From Trichomonas vaginalis G3 (taxonomy: Eukaryota > Parabasalia > Trichomonadida > Trichomonadidae), in the NCBI RefSeq assembly GCF_026262505.1, contig NC_067206.1:6414879-6478878 (forward strand): a DNA stretch of 64,000 nucleotides. Direction: 5' to 3'. The notes under the pieces are model-generated. The model saw only the letters and a list, made by a program, of their open reading frames with translations, was not told the DNA's origin and ran no database searches. Position numbers and translations under genes: made by a program. Of the stretch, positions 1-9,143 are shown piece by piece. The first letter of the stretch is position 1; each line of letters starts with the position of its first letter.

Positions 1-2
1 TG

Positions 3-242
3 AAATTACCAAAGAAACCGATTAATCCTCATAAGAATCCTCTCGTGATGGAAAAGAAACAAGGAAAAATTGCTGAAGACAGTGACTCTGAGAGTTCTTT
101 CACAGACCATCACGACAAGAAGAAGAAGAAACATGATAATGATAAGAAGAAGAAACCAACTTTGACAAGTTCTTCGATGCCAGAACCACCAAAGAAAAAG
201 TCTGCTACAGCATCGTTAGCATCAAATAGCGGAAAACATTGA
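3..242 (+). CDS. C-terminal tail of a lysine/serine-rich protein (partial)
   Basis: The frame is open from the left edge of the window to a TAA at 240-242, so this is the end of a gene that starts outside. About 80 residues are visible. They are low-complexity: an acidic-serine patch (EDSDSESS), several runs of four or five lysines, then a serine/proline-rich end. Such tails are usually disordered, and the lysine runs could act as nuclear localisation signals (inference). No domain is visible and the function cannot be assigned. The coding frame is supported by its codon pattern and by a sharp change to AT-rich non-coding sequence right after the stop. Confidence 0.55.
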   Translation, partial: KLPKKPINPHKNPLVMEKKQGKIAEDSDSESSFTDHHDKKKKKHDNDKKKKPTLTSSSMPEPPKKKSATASLASNSGKH

Positions 243-965
243 TTTTTTATTTGTAAATATTGTATTATTGTTATTTTTAGATTATATTGCTTTTTGTGGT
301 TAATTTCAGATATGAAAATTAAATTTTCCATCTGATTTGCGGCAATAACATGGGAAATTAATAAAGTGTCAGGAAATATAAATGGTTTCTCATCATTATT
401 TAATAAGCCTAGCAGAATTAAAAAAATTGCCACTCACAGATCTGACGTTATGGTTTAACGATGAATTTATGAAAATCTACATATGTGGGAATATATTTTA
501 TGATGATGTTATGCTTTTCCTTCGATATGATTTTCATCACATAAAAAATAATTCCTGAAATAAGCAGTTATGATATGTCTTTTATCTATTTTCGTACTGT
601 TAATCATATTGGTGATTAAAAACTTTATTTATTGTGCCTGGATTTTAAAATAAGAATCAAGACCAATTATTTTCATCATATTTTAATTATTTGAACTTGT
701 ACAAATATTTATTACCTATAATATAAATGTTCTATGGTGTTACTTTATCCATACATCCTCTCTTTATATATAAAATATTGAATTTTGATAATTTGAGAAG
801 AAAATTTGCCATCATCTATCATACCTCATTCAAATATGAGCATTTTCTTATTGAATTTACCATATTTCTTTAAAATATTACTTTTGATGTGATCAATACG
901 AATATCGAGAATTATCAACAAATGGACAGTAGAAACAATGAAATCGTTTAAAATTTTCAATAAAA
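243..965. other. Intergenic, no gene seen
   Basis: AT-rich spacer between the lysine-rich tail and the cyclin gene. No long open frame, tRNA-like fold or repeat was recognised. The last ~20 bases before 966 include a TCAATAAAA stretch that may serve as the initiator of the cyclin gene. Confidence 0.5.
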
Positions 966-1985
966 ATGCTCCCGCTCCAAGTAGTCGGGTGCAACAACCA
1001 AAACAGACATACAGCAGAAGTTTCTAAGCCCTCTTCAGCAAGCTTAGCGACAAAACAATCAGAAATACCTATTGCATCACAAGAAGAATACGAGTATTCA
1101 GATCCAGATTTAGAAGACTACGATGAAGAAGATCAATTCGAAGAAGATTCGACACTATTTATACCAGATATCGATCAGAGGAAGATTGGTGATCCCAAAT
1201 ACGTTCCAATGATAGCGGAAAAAATCATCAGAAATTGCCAAGCAATCGAAATGCGTATGACGTTATCCACATCACGCTTTTCAGAAATACAGACAAATCT
1301 TACTGCTCAACATCATGAACTTGCATTATCTTGGATAATGAAAGCATTTTCATTATTCAAGTTAAAAGTCGATGAATCACTTTACAAATCCATATACTAT
1401 CTCAACATACTTCTCTGCTCTACACCGATAGATTTCTCTGACTTACAGTTAATGTCCGTCGTATGTATTTGGATTGCATGCAAAGTAGAAGATAATCTTC
1501 ATATTCCATTGAGCAACTTGGTAATGGTTTGCTCAAAGCAGCTTACAGAAGAACAAATAAAGACAACAGAACCCTTTGTTGTAAATACATTAAATTGTGA
1601 CCTCAATCCGGTCACACCATTATTTTACATTCATCGCTTCCTTGATGCGATAGATGCGGATGAAGACCTTTCAGCAATTGCTAACTTGTTCATGGATTTA
1701 TCACTCTTATCACACGAATTTTTAGATTACACACCTACAGTCATTGCAGTTTCGTCTGTTTGCATAGCAAAACTTACAATGAATGAATTTTGCCCAACAC
1801 CGAGACTCCTAAACTACTCCCACATTACAGATGTAAATCAAGTTAGAAATTGCTGCTCTCTTATGGTCGAAAAGATGGCATTGGCAAGAAATAACTTGAA
1901 ATACACTGTATGGGAAAGATTCCATGGTAATATGGATATCGTCAATGATTTGATTCTTGATCCAGAAATAGTTAATCAATTGTAA
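966..1985 (+). CDS. Cyclin (A/B-like, two cyclin boxes)
   Basis: 339-residue protein. Residues 40-62 are strongly acidic and probably disordered. The N-terminal cyclin fold lies at about 108-215: it includes the helix ELALSWIMKAFSLFKLKVDE, the position of the MRAIL helix in cyclins A and B, and the segment WIACKVEDN, which matches the conserved A-x-K-x-E core that contacts the kinase. The C-terminal cyclin fold follows at about 216-320, beginning VTPLFYIHRFLDAI, a typical start for that fold. Cyclins bind and activate cyclin-dependent kinases, so a cell-cycle role is expected. Which cyclin class this is cannot be settled by eye. There is no clear destruction box in the N-terminal part. The start is the first ATG of the frame and lies about 12 bases after a TCAATAA initiator-like sequence. 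Confidence 0.85.
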   Translation: MLPLQVVGCNNQNRHTAEVSKPSSASLATKQSEIPIASQEEYEYSDPDLEDYDEEDQFEEDSTLFIPDIDQRKIGDPKYVPMIAEKIIRNCQAIEMRMTLSTSRFSEIQTNLTAQHHELALSWIMKAFSLFKLKVDESLYKSIYYLNILLCSTPIDFSDLQLMSVVCIWIACKVEDNLHIPLSNLVMVCSKQLTEEQIKTTEPFVVNTLNCDLNPVTPLFYIHRFLDAIDADEDLSAIANLFMDLSLLSHEFLDYTPTVIAVSSVCIAKLTMNEFCPTPRLLNYSHITDVNQVRNCCSLMVEKMALARNNLKYTVWERFHGNMDIVNDLILDPEIVNQL

Positions 1986-2339
1986 TTTTAGTTTTTTTCT
2001 TTTATCCTTTATATAGATATATAAATATGTTTTAATGTTTTTTCTTTAATTTATCTTATATTTAATAGATATTATTTACTCATAAATAAGAAATATCAAA
2101 ATCGAAATTTAAAATATAAGTAGTTCAACTCCATGGATCTAGAGTTTGTCTAAAAACTGTGAAAACAAGTTAAATATTCATTGAATTATAATAATGATCA
2201 ATGAAATAAATAAAAATATTTCAAATATCGTTATTAATCTTTTGGTAATTGTATTTTTATAAGTGTGATATGAAGTAAATATGTGTAAATTCATAAAAAA
2301 CATATAACATTTACAAAAAATAAAATAAAATTACAAAAA
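1986..2339. other. Intergenic between convergent genes
   Basis: About 350 bases of AT-rich DNA between the 3' ends of the cyclin gene and the minus-strand coiled-coil gene. It presumably holds both 3' ends. No open frame or distinct repeat was seen. Confidence 0.5.
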
Positions 2340-4007
2340 TTATTCGGTTGATGCTGCAGATTTAGCTCTTGATCTATTAAATGATTGGAGAGGTGGTAAC
2401 TTAAGTTTACCTTCGATTTTAATAGGTTTGCACTGAGGAATTTTCTTATTTAAGAGCGCATTAAACGCATTTGATTCTTTTTCGATTCTTTTCTGTTCTT
2501 CAATGCTTTCCTGTTCTGATTGCTTAATCTGTGCATTTAGCTTCTCCATTATGCTCAAGAGAGGCCGTTCAGCCCTTTCCCTGTCCACAGCAATTTTTCG
2601 TTTTTTCATTTCAAAAGTGTCATCCATCACTTTGAATTCGTTTTCGTATTTTGCCCTTAATTTATTTGCAGCGTTATTGTAGGCTTGTGCCATTCTCTGT
2701 CCTGCTTCTCCTGCCTCTTGTTCCTCTAGTTTGGCCACTTCTTGTGCAATCAATGCTGCTTCTTCGAATCTGTGAGCTTTTAAGTTGACTTTTGCTTCAT
2801 TTCGGAGGTTTATCAAATGCGCTGATGGTTTATTGAATCTGTTTTGTGTCCTCTCTTCTTGCCACTCTTTATCGAGGTATTCCGCTTCAATTTGGAAGTC
2901 ATCATCTAATTGGATCATTGATTTCTCTTTTTCTGCATTGATTTCTTCTTCCTGGGCTTTGAACTTGTTTCTAATGTTATTTAGTTTATTTTGGGCTTTG
3001 TCAAGGCGGTTTTTGAGTTCAATTGTATTAGATTCTTTTTTCTTTCCGGAATGAGCGGCTTTCAAAGCATCAATGATGTTTTGTACGTATGCCGATTCTG
3101 TTATGAGACCAGCTGACATTGTTTGTTGGAAAATTCCTTTGAGATCTTTCGTAACTCTGCTGATTATTTTATTTGGAGTATCTGGAAGCATTGATCCGCA
3201 TAATGCATGGAAGGTAAGACTTTCATGAGGCTGATTGACCATTTCGAGAAGTCTATTTGGTATTCTACTGATGTTTTTATCAACATCAAAATCTTTATCG
3301 TATTTTAGATCGGATTGTGGAGGATTATTGTTTGGAGGAGGTTTATTTGTTTCATCTTTGGCGACTGGAGTAGTTCCTTTGTATGTTTGTTGTTGAGAAA
3401 CTTGAGTTAAAAACATTGATTCATCATCTGTTTCAGATCCTTGTTCTTCTTCAGGATTTATGTCTTCATTTTGCTCTGGTTGCTGTATTTGTTCTGCTTC
3501 TTGTTGTTGTGGTTCATCTTTTGGCTCTTCTTTCGGTTCTTGAACAATTCTTTTTGTATGTTGTATTTCTTCATCTTGCAAAACAGCAACTTTCTTTTGA
3601 ACATTCTCTTTATGAGAAAATTTGTATGGTCCGAGCACGAATTTCACTTGATTATGGGAATTATTTTGAATTTTTCTAGTATCGCGTTTTATTGATTGAT
3701 CAAATAGTCTAATTGGTTGAGATTTAGGTTTTTTAGATGGTGAATTCGTTGATGATGATGTAACTTTCTTTGGTTTCGATTGTTGCCATAAAAACGGAGT
3801 TGGATTATTAAATTCTGCTAAAGCTTCCTCTAAAGCACTTTTAGGTTTTGGTTTTATGATCTTCTTTTTATTTGTTTGTAAAACAGAGAGAGGTTTTACT
3901 GTAGTTTCAATTTCATTGTTTTTCTCTTCTGTTTCTTTTTCAGGAGAATTGGATTCTACATTTGGAGGTTCCTCAACTTCTATATTTTGTTGCTGAGAAG
4001 CCTCCAT
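2340..4007 (-). CDS. Coiled-coil protein of unknown function
   Basis: 555 residues. The first ~230 are rich in P, Q, E and K and look disordered, with basic serine/proline patches (for example SPSKKPKSQP) and a glutamine/glutamate-rich stretch. Residues ~240-320 form a more ordered segment (IPNRLLEMVNQPHESLTFHALCGS, shown in part: NRLLEMVNQP). From ~325 to ~520 there are long heptad-like charged helices, predicted coiled coil, ending in a basic tail. Proteins of this build are common in trichomonads and are often cytoskeletal or trafficking scaffolds, but nothing here fixes a role. The frame stays open about 65 bases upstream of the chosen ATG without another ATG, so 4007 is the likely start. 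It is convergent with the cyclin gene. Confidence 0.75.
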   Translation of the reverse strand: MEASQQQNIEVEEPPNVESNSPEKETEEKNNEIETTVKPLSVLQTNKKKIIKPKPKSALEEALAEFNNPTPFLWQQSKPKKVTSSSTNSPSKKPKSQPIRLFDQSIKRDTRKIQNNSHNQVKFVLGPYKFSHKENVQKKVAVLQDEEIQHTKRIVQEPKEEPKDEPQQQEAEQIQQPEQNEDINPEEEQGSETDDESMFLTQVSQQQTYKGTTPVAKDETNKPPPNNNPPQSDLKYDKDFDVDKNISRIPNRLLEMVNQPHESLTFHALCGSMLPDTPNKIISRVTKDLKGIFQQTMSAGLITESAYVQNIIDALKAAHSGKKKESNTIELKNRLDKAQNKLNNIRNKFKAQEEEINAEKEKSMIQLDDDFQIEAEYLDKEWQEERTQNRFNKPSAHLINLRNEAKVNLKAHRFEEAALIAQEVAKLEEQEAGEAGQRMAQAYNNAANKLRAKYENEFKVMDDTFEMKKRKIAVDRERAERPLLSIMEKLNAQIKQSEQESIEEQKRIEKESNAFNALLNKKIPQCKPIKIEGKLKLPPLQSFNRSRAKSAASTE

Positions 4008-5261
4008 TTCTTCTGTTGCTGGCTCAGTTTGCTCTGTAATTTGTTCGTTATTTGACTTTTTTTTACATCATAACAAAATTATATGAAGATCTCTTCGCCC
4101 TTTAAAATATTTTTAAAATAAAATTTGAACCATTTGAGCGATAAAAAAATTATTGGGAAAAAAAATGGAAAGAGCAGACTCTTATTAGTATAGCAATCAT
4201 TCTCTTGTTCTTAAAATCAATAAATCTCTAATCTAATTAATGTTTCATGAATTTAATATAAGAAAATGAAGATTATGTAGCGAAAAATGGTAATGATAAG
4301 AAATGATTAGTTTATCATGGATAATATGTTTATGGTAAACATGATTTTTGTGATTAAATAAGTCCTTGTGACTTTAAAGTCAAGATTACGCCAACTAAAT
4401 TATGATGATATTATTGTCAATAACATTGAATTATCTTGAAAAGACGCAAAAAATGAGAATCGCCTAATTAATTATCGTTTAGATTTCGGTTCTTGTATTA
4501 TCATATTTCTCCATGGTGATATTCTAGGCAATTGTTGTATTATGAATGTCAACTATCACTCATGAATTGCAAGAAATTTTGTATTTCCGCTAATGAAATC
4601 CTCTACGCTCTAATATCAGTATTTATTCGCTACAACACATCACAGAATCTATTGGAACAATGCTATTTAACCCTATCAACGTCAAATTAAAGTGAATTAC
4701 ACCAATCAGTCTAGTATTTTGCTTTGAAACTTTTAGCTCATTAATAAGAGAGTCTATTACTTTCATCAACTGCGAATTATTAGAAAATGATCCGATTTTG
4801 TCAATTTTTTTTTCTTCAAATCTTTTGAATGAGAATAGATTAGAACTACTTTGCTAAGGATATTGAAATCAGTTACAAAGATAATAATTTTTGACAATCA
4901 TCCTACAGTGTAATGCTACTGCAGAAGTTTTAAGAGCTCATTGATATCAGCAATTTAATATCTAAGTCTTAAAGTATAACTTTTGTTCATATTTACTCAT
5001 CATTAAATCATATGTTTAAAAATGAAAATTGATAGTTTGTTTTTAAATGTTTCTCATATTTTGGAAATTCTCAAAAAGAAATGTCTTCATTGCAACAAAA
5101 TGTTAGTTTTGATGGAAATGTGATCTAAATCTTCTATATTATTCCAAATATTAAAAAGATTTATAATTCGAAATAATATTTACTTCCAAAATCAAAATAT
5201 TTTAACTGTGTATAATATAAATAACACTACTATTTTATTCTAAAGAGGATTTGATGATTGA
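4008..5261. other. Intergenic, no gene seen
   Basis: 1.25 kb of AT-rich sequence between the start of the coiled-coil gene and the end of the zinc-transporter gene. No convincing open frame, tRNA or repeat was seen on either strand. Confidence 0.45.
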
Positions 5262-6128
5262 TTAAAGATCATGATGGTGTTGATGGCCATGTTCATGCTC
5301 ATGGTCGCCAATGGCTAATCCGGCCATCCATAAAGCTCCAATTAAAATGGCAATAAGGTGATAAAACTTCGACTTTCCATTAGATTCATGGATTTTCTCA
5401 AGAGCTTCGGATAATTCATGAAAAGCAACAAAAGCAAATATTCCTGATGATATCGCAACAACACATCCGGATACTGTTTCATTACAAGCTTTTCCAACGT
5501 AATATGAAGCAATTATTGTAAATGGAGTAACAAATGAATAGAAGCACATCATTGCAAAGTACTTGGTCTTAGATATTTTGTTTCCGAAAATCTGTAAGCC
5601 AAGTGAAAATACTTCAGCGGGATAATGTCCAGCTAAAGCATAAATCAACGACTTCAAGACTGTAAGATCGTTAACAACGCCTAATGAGATTGCTTCAACA
5701 AATGAATGGAAAAGTAATGCAATATATATTGCTTTTGAAGATGGAGATAAGCGATTTATTAATTTTGCCTTTACTTTGTGATCATCTGCGAGTTCATCAT
5801 TATGTTTTCCATTCTTATCATGATCGTGATTGTGTGAAGCTCCATGATCATGACCATGAGAACCAAATGATTCTATAAGGTACATAACAAGAAATCCAGC
5901 TAAACAAAGGAGTGATCCGAGAGGAATTTCGGATTTATTCAAGTTCTCGATACCTTCTGGTATTAAATGCACAAGAGCAGCGCCTAAGAAAACTCCGCCA
6001 GCAAAAGAATCGAGGACTGATAGAAAAGAAATGCTTTTAATGAACAGTGGAAGAACAGATGAGACTAATCCCATAACTAAAAATACTGAAGACCATCCAA
6101 ATTTGAGATGCTCAATTTGGGTCTTCAT
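5262..6128 (-). CDS. ZIP-family zinc/divalent metal transporter
   Basis: 288-residue membrane protein with about eight hydrophobic segments. ZIP proteins move Zn2+, and sometimes Fe2+ or Mn2+, into the cytosol from outside or from organelles. The metal-site signatures are visible: helix 4 has HSFVEAISLG (about 141-150, the H-S-x-x-E-x-x-x-x-G pattern), helix 5 has HYPAEVFSLG (about 168-177), and helix 2 has ALVHLIPEG. The loop between helices 3 and 4 is histidine-rich (HGHDHGASHNHDHD, about 91-104), a usual metal-binding loop. Unusually, the C-terminus is also histidine-rich (HEHEHGHQHHH). The start is the ATG at 6128. A TCATTTT initiator-like motif lies just upstream, as in Trichomonas core promoters. 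Length and layout fit the ZIP1-3 type subfamily. Confidence 0.92.
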   Translation of the reverse strand: MKTQIEHLKFGWSSVFLVMGLVSSVLPLFIKSISFLSVLDSFAGGVFLGAALVHLIPEGIENLNKSEIPLGSLLCLAGFLVMYLIESFGSHGHDHGASHNHDHDKNGKHNDELADDHKVKAKLINRLSPSSKAIYIALLFHSFVEAISLGVVNDLTVLKSLIYALAGHYPAEVFSLGLQIFGNKISKTKYFAMMCFYSFVTPFTIIASYYVGKACNETVSGCVVAISSGIFAFVAFHELSEALEKIHESNGKSKFYHLIAILIGALWMAGLAIGDHEHEHGHQHHHDL

Positions 6129-6160
6129 CAAAAAAATGAAAATTAAATGATTTCAGAAAG
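6097..6160 (-). promoter_or_regulatory. Initiator-like promoter motifs of the ZIP gene
   Basis: On the minus strand, two TCATTTA/TCATTTT copies lie within about 25 bases upstream of the ATG at 6128. They match the TCA-Y-T-W-W initiator known as the main core promoter element in Trichomonas vaginalis. The assignment to transcription start is inference. Confidence 0.5.
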
Positions 6161-6470
6161 GTAGCATTTTTAACCTCAGAACGTCAATTTGATTTGTATA
6201 TGAGATAAACCAAAATCTCAAGTATTTCAAAATTTCGACTTAATTGATTATCTTATATTGCATCATCTCTAGTGTGAATCAATATAAAGTAATGAATGTG
6301 TTTGATACAATAAATAAAACGATCAATAATAGCAATTCGAAATTACAAATCCTGCAGGTAATGTTTTTTCCGCTATGATATATATCTGAACTTATGTTTT
6401 AATATGTGTGCATTGTTTTCTGAATCTTTTAATGAAATGAATTAGTTTAATTTTCATTGTGATCTTTTAT

Positions 6471-6690
6471 TAGGCAAAATCGCAACCGAATTTTTAAATC
6501 TAGATTTTGATGATAAATTGTGATTTTTAGCTTAAATCGCGATTTTTTAAAAATCGCGAACAGAATTTTTTCGCGATTTATTAATAAATCGCGATTTGAA
6601 CGATAAATTTCGATTTTTTTAAAAAATCGCGATTCGTGAAAAAATTGCGACTTTTTGAAAAATCGCGAACTTTCAAAAAAATCACGTCCT
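6471..6690 (+). repeat. Left arm of the TIR element, AATCGCGATT-word array
   Basis: Begins with the perfect 31-base terminal repeat and continues with many copies of AATCGCGATT and GATTTTTTAAAAATCGCG-like palindromic words. The array is mirrored imperfectly by the right arm at 8865-9049. Confidence 0.7.
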
Positions 6691-8631
6691 TAATTTTGGT
6701 CTTTTTCGGAGTGATAAGTCGTCCTTTAAGTAATATTTTTTTTCTCGAATTGCTAATTGAAAAATTAAATTCGAGAAAAGAGATTACAATAGTATTGTAT
6801 GGACTATAATCCTACTACTATAACACTTTTTTTGTGAAAATCACACTTTTTTAAAAAAAGATATCAAATTGAAAAAAATTATTCTTATTTTTACTTATAC
6901 TGTAGGGCACATTCATTGGTTATGAAAATCACATAGTATGAATACTCAATCCCAAATATCTTAAAAAAATATTCTAAAATATTAGACTCGATTTTAGCAA
7001 TTGTATTCTAATCATAATATAATGCCCGAGTATATTATATAAATAGAACAAATATTAGTAAATTCAATTTTTTTTTTCAGATCGCAAATTATCTAATACA
7101 AATATTCATAAAAATCACATACAGTATATTTGCATTCAATGTCAAATATAATAGCTATCTAATACTTTCGAAAAATTGAGCTATTGAATATTTTATAAAA
7201 TTTCTGGTCCAAAAATTGTGCTTTCACAATATTTTGATGATATCTATAATAATTAGACTACAAATATAAATTGTATAATAAAAAATCAAAATTTGCTTTT
7301 GATATCTCAAATCTCGATATGAGATATTCAATGTCAAATCAAAGTATTCATAATTAACAGATTTGTATCGTGAATGCTTTCGTTTTGCTTAATACACAAT
7401 TATGCATGACAAGTGTGTGTGGCTACACAATTCTTTCCGTCCGAAGCGGAGAATTGTGAAGTTTACACCGCACTTCACGGATAATATAATGGAAAAACGA
7501 TTTTCATGGAATACTATTTTTATTAATAGCTTAATAAATGAGCGAGTCTGATAGATATATGTTACGCAAGATATATCCATAGAGAAGTGTTTAAGTATAA
7601 AACAATGCGTTATACGTTATATGTAGGATATAGATGGTTTTTCTCCATTGAGAATTTTGTCATGTGAAAAATCTCTTTTTTAGCTATGATAAAAATACTT
7701 TTTATATACTATTATATCTCAGTTGATATTGATTCAACATTCTTATTTCACATGATAATATAATAGTATATGTAGCGAGGTATTATATTCTCTTGTGATT
7801 TCGATCTATTAATGCTCACACAAAAAATTCGCTACATCAAAATTTCCTCGGAAAATTTCACTTTTGCTGCTTTGATTCAACTTTGATGTCCAATGAATAC
7901 TCAATAAAACTCGAAACTCTGATCATGGAGATCTATCATCACATATATAATTATATTGCTTAAATATATGTATAAATTGTATTTTGGATTTTTCGGATTA
8001 AAAAAGGTTAAAAGTGTCATATTGATATAATTCACATTTTATTCTGCTTATAAATCATATTGTCTTGTAATATTTGATAAAATTATCACTGAATTCTTAA
8101 TTAGTTTTTTTTTAAAATATCAATTTTGATTTATTGGACTTGAAAATATTTTATTTATATTATAAATCATATTATCATTTAGTGTTTATCAAAATTATGG
8201 TTCTTCGTTTTGTAGCTATATTTTGAATGACAATAGAAAAAAAAATACTAGAAACTAAATATGTATTTAATTTTATAAGTAAAAATTCACATAATGATAA
8301 TATATTTGTGAAGATTATTTGAAGAAACGATTTTTATTAATTCAATTTTCATTATAGCATTATTTAGGTGAAGTGCTCTCAAATTGTGAGCCAGACAAAT
8401 GTTTAATGGCTGCAATAAAGGAACATAGCTCAGGTGCGTTTGCATTGAATATTTATCGTTTTGATTTCACAAAACATCGTTGCGTTTAATCAAAAATTTG
8501 ATTAACTTAATAAATTTAAAGATTAAGCGATCTCATTTTAACACAATCGGTAAATTCAATACGTCTATGAAACAAAGCCATAATTTCTCGTAGTATAAAA
8601 TATTTGATAAAATTTTATCGCTTACAGAGGT

Positions 8632-8814
8632 GGAATTAAAGGGTGAGAGATATATAGATAGACTATATATCTCTCACCCTTTAATTCCCTATACAAAGTT
8701 CGAAAACTTGGGTGCAATCAGATCTGATTGCACCCAAGTTTTCGAACTTCATGTAAAGAATTGCTTGCTATGATGTACTGATCATGAATCAGTACATCAT
8801 AGCAAGCAATTCTT
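8632..8814. repeat. Three consecutive perfect hairpins
   Basis: Hairpin 1: arms 8632-8656 and 8664-8688, 25 bp perfect, 7-base loop. Hairpin 2: 8696-8749, a perfect 54-base palindrome with no loop and AGATCT at its centre. Hairpin 3: arms 8756-8782 and 8788-8814, 27 bp perfect, 5-base loop. The spacers are only 7 and 6 bases. The three stems share no sequence with one another. No open reading frame of note overlaps them. Confidence 0.95.
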
Positions 8815-8864
8815 CATCTTAAATATATTTTTCTTAATCAATACATAACTTGTTCGCAATTTGG

Positions 8865-9049
8865 TTTTAGACGCTATATTTTAATCTAATTTCGATTTTT
8901 TATAAAATCGCGTACTTCTAATAAAACGCGATTTCAAAAACAATCGCGATTTTTTTCTGTTCGCAATTTTTCAGAAGTTCGCGATTTTATAAAAAATCGA
9001 AATTTTTCTTTGCGATCGAGATTTAAAAATTCGGTTGCGATTTTGCCTA
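8865..9049 (-). repeat. Right arm of the TIR element
   Basis: Ends with the perfect 31-base terminal repeat (9019-9049). The inner part holds CGCGATTT words in both orientations, matching the left arm imperfectly over roughly 200 bases. Confidence 0.7.
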
Positions 9050-9143
9050 TTATATAGTGATGATATATCATTTAGTTTCTATGTATTTTAGCATTTGTTT
9101 TTGAAGCATTATGCATGGATACATAGGCATTTTTCCATTAAAA

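Larger units (their letters stand above)
6471..9049. mobile_element. Gene-less terminal-inverted-repeat DNA element, 2.58 kb
   Basis: The ends are a perfect 31-base inverted repeat: 6471-6501 starts TAGGCAAAATCGCAACCG and 9019-9049 is its exact reverse complement. If the outer TA is read as the target duplication, the element proper is 6473-9047 and begins GGCAAAATCGC. Inside each end, about 200 bases are packed with short AATCGCGATTT-type words in both directions, forming imperfect longer arms. The middle is AT-rich with no transposase frame. A TA duplication fits Tc1/mariner-type transposition, so this may be a large non-autonomous element, but the transposase family is not established. The three perfect hairpins at 8632-8814 lie inside it. 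Confidence 0.7.

Noticed and set aside
7389-7580. 63-residue minus frame inside the TIR element
   Set aside because: Short, no leader, no domain; the element interior otherwise lacks coding signs.
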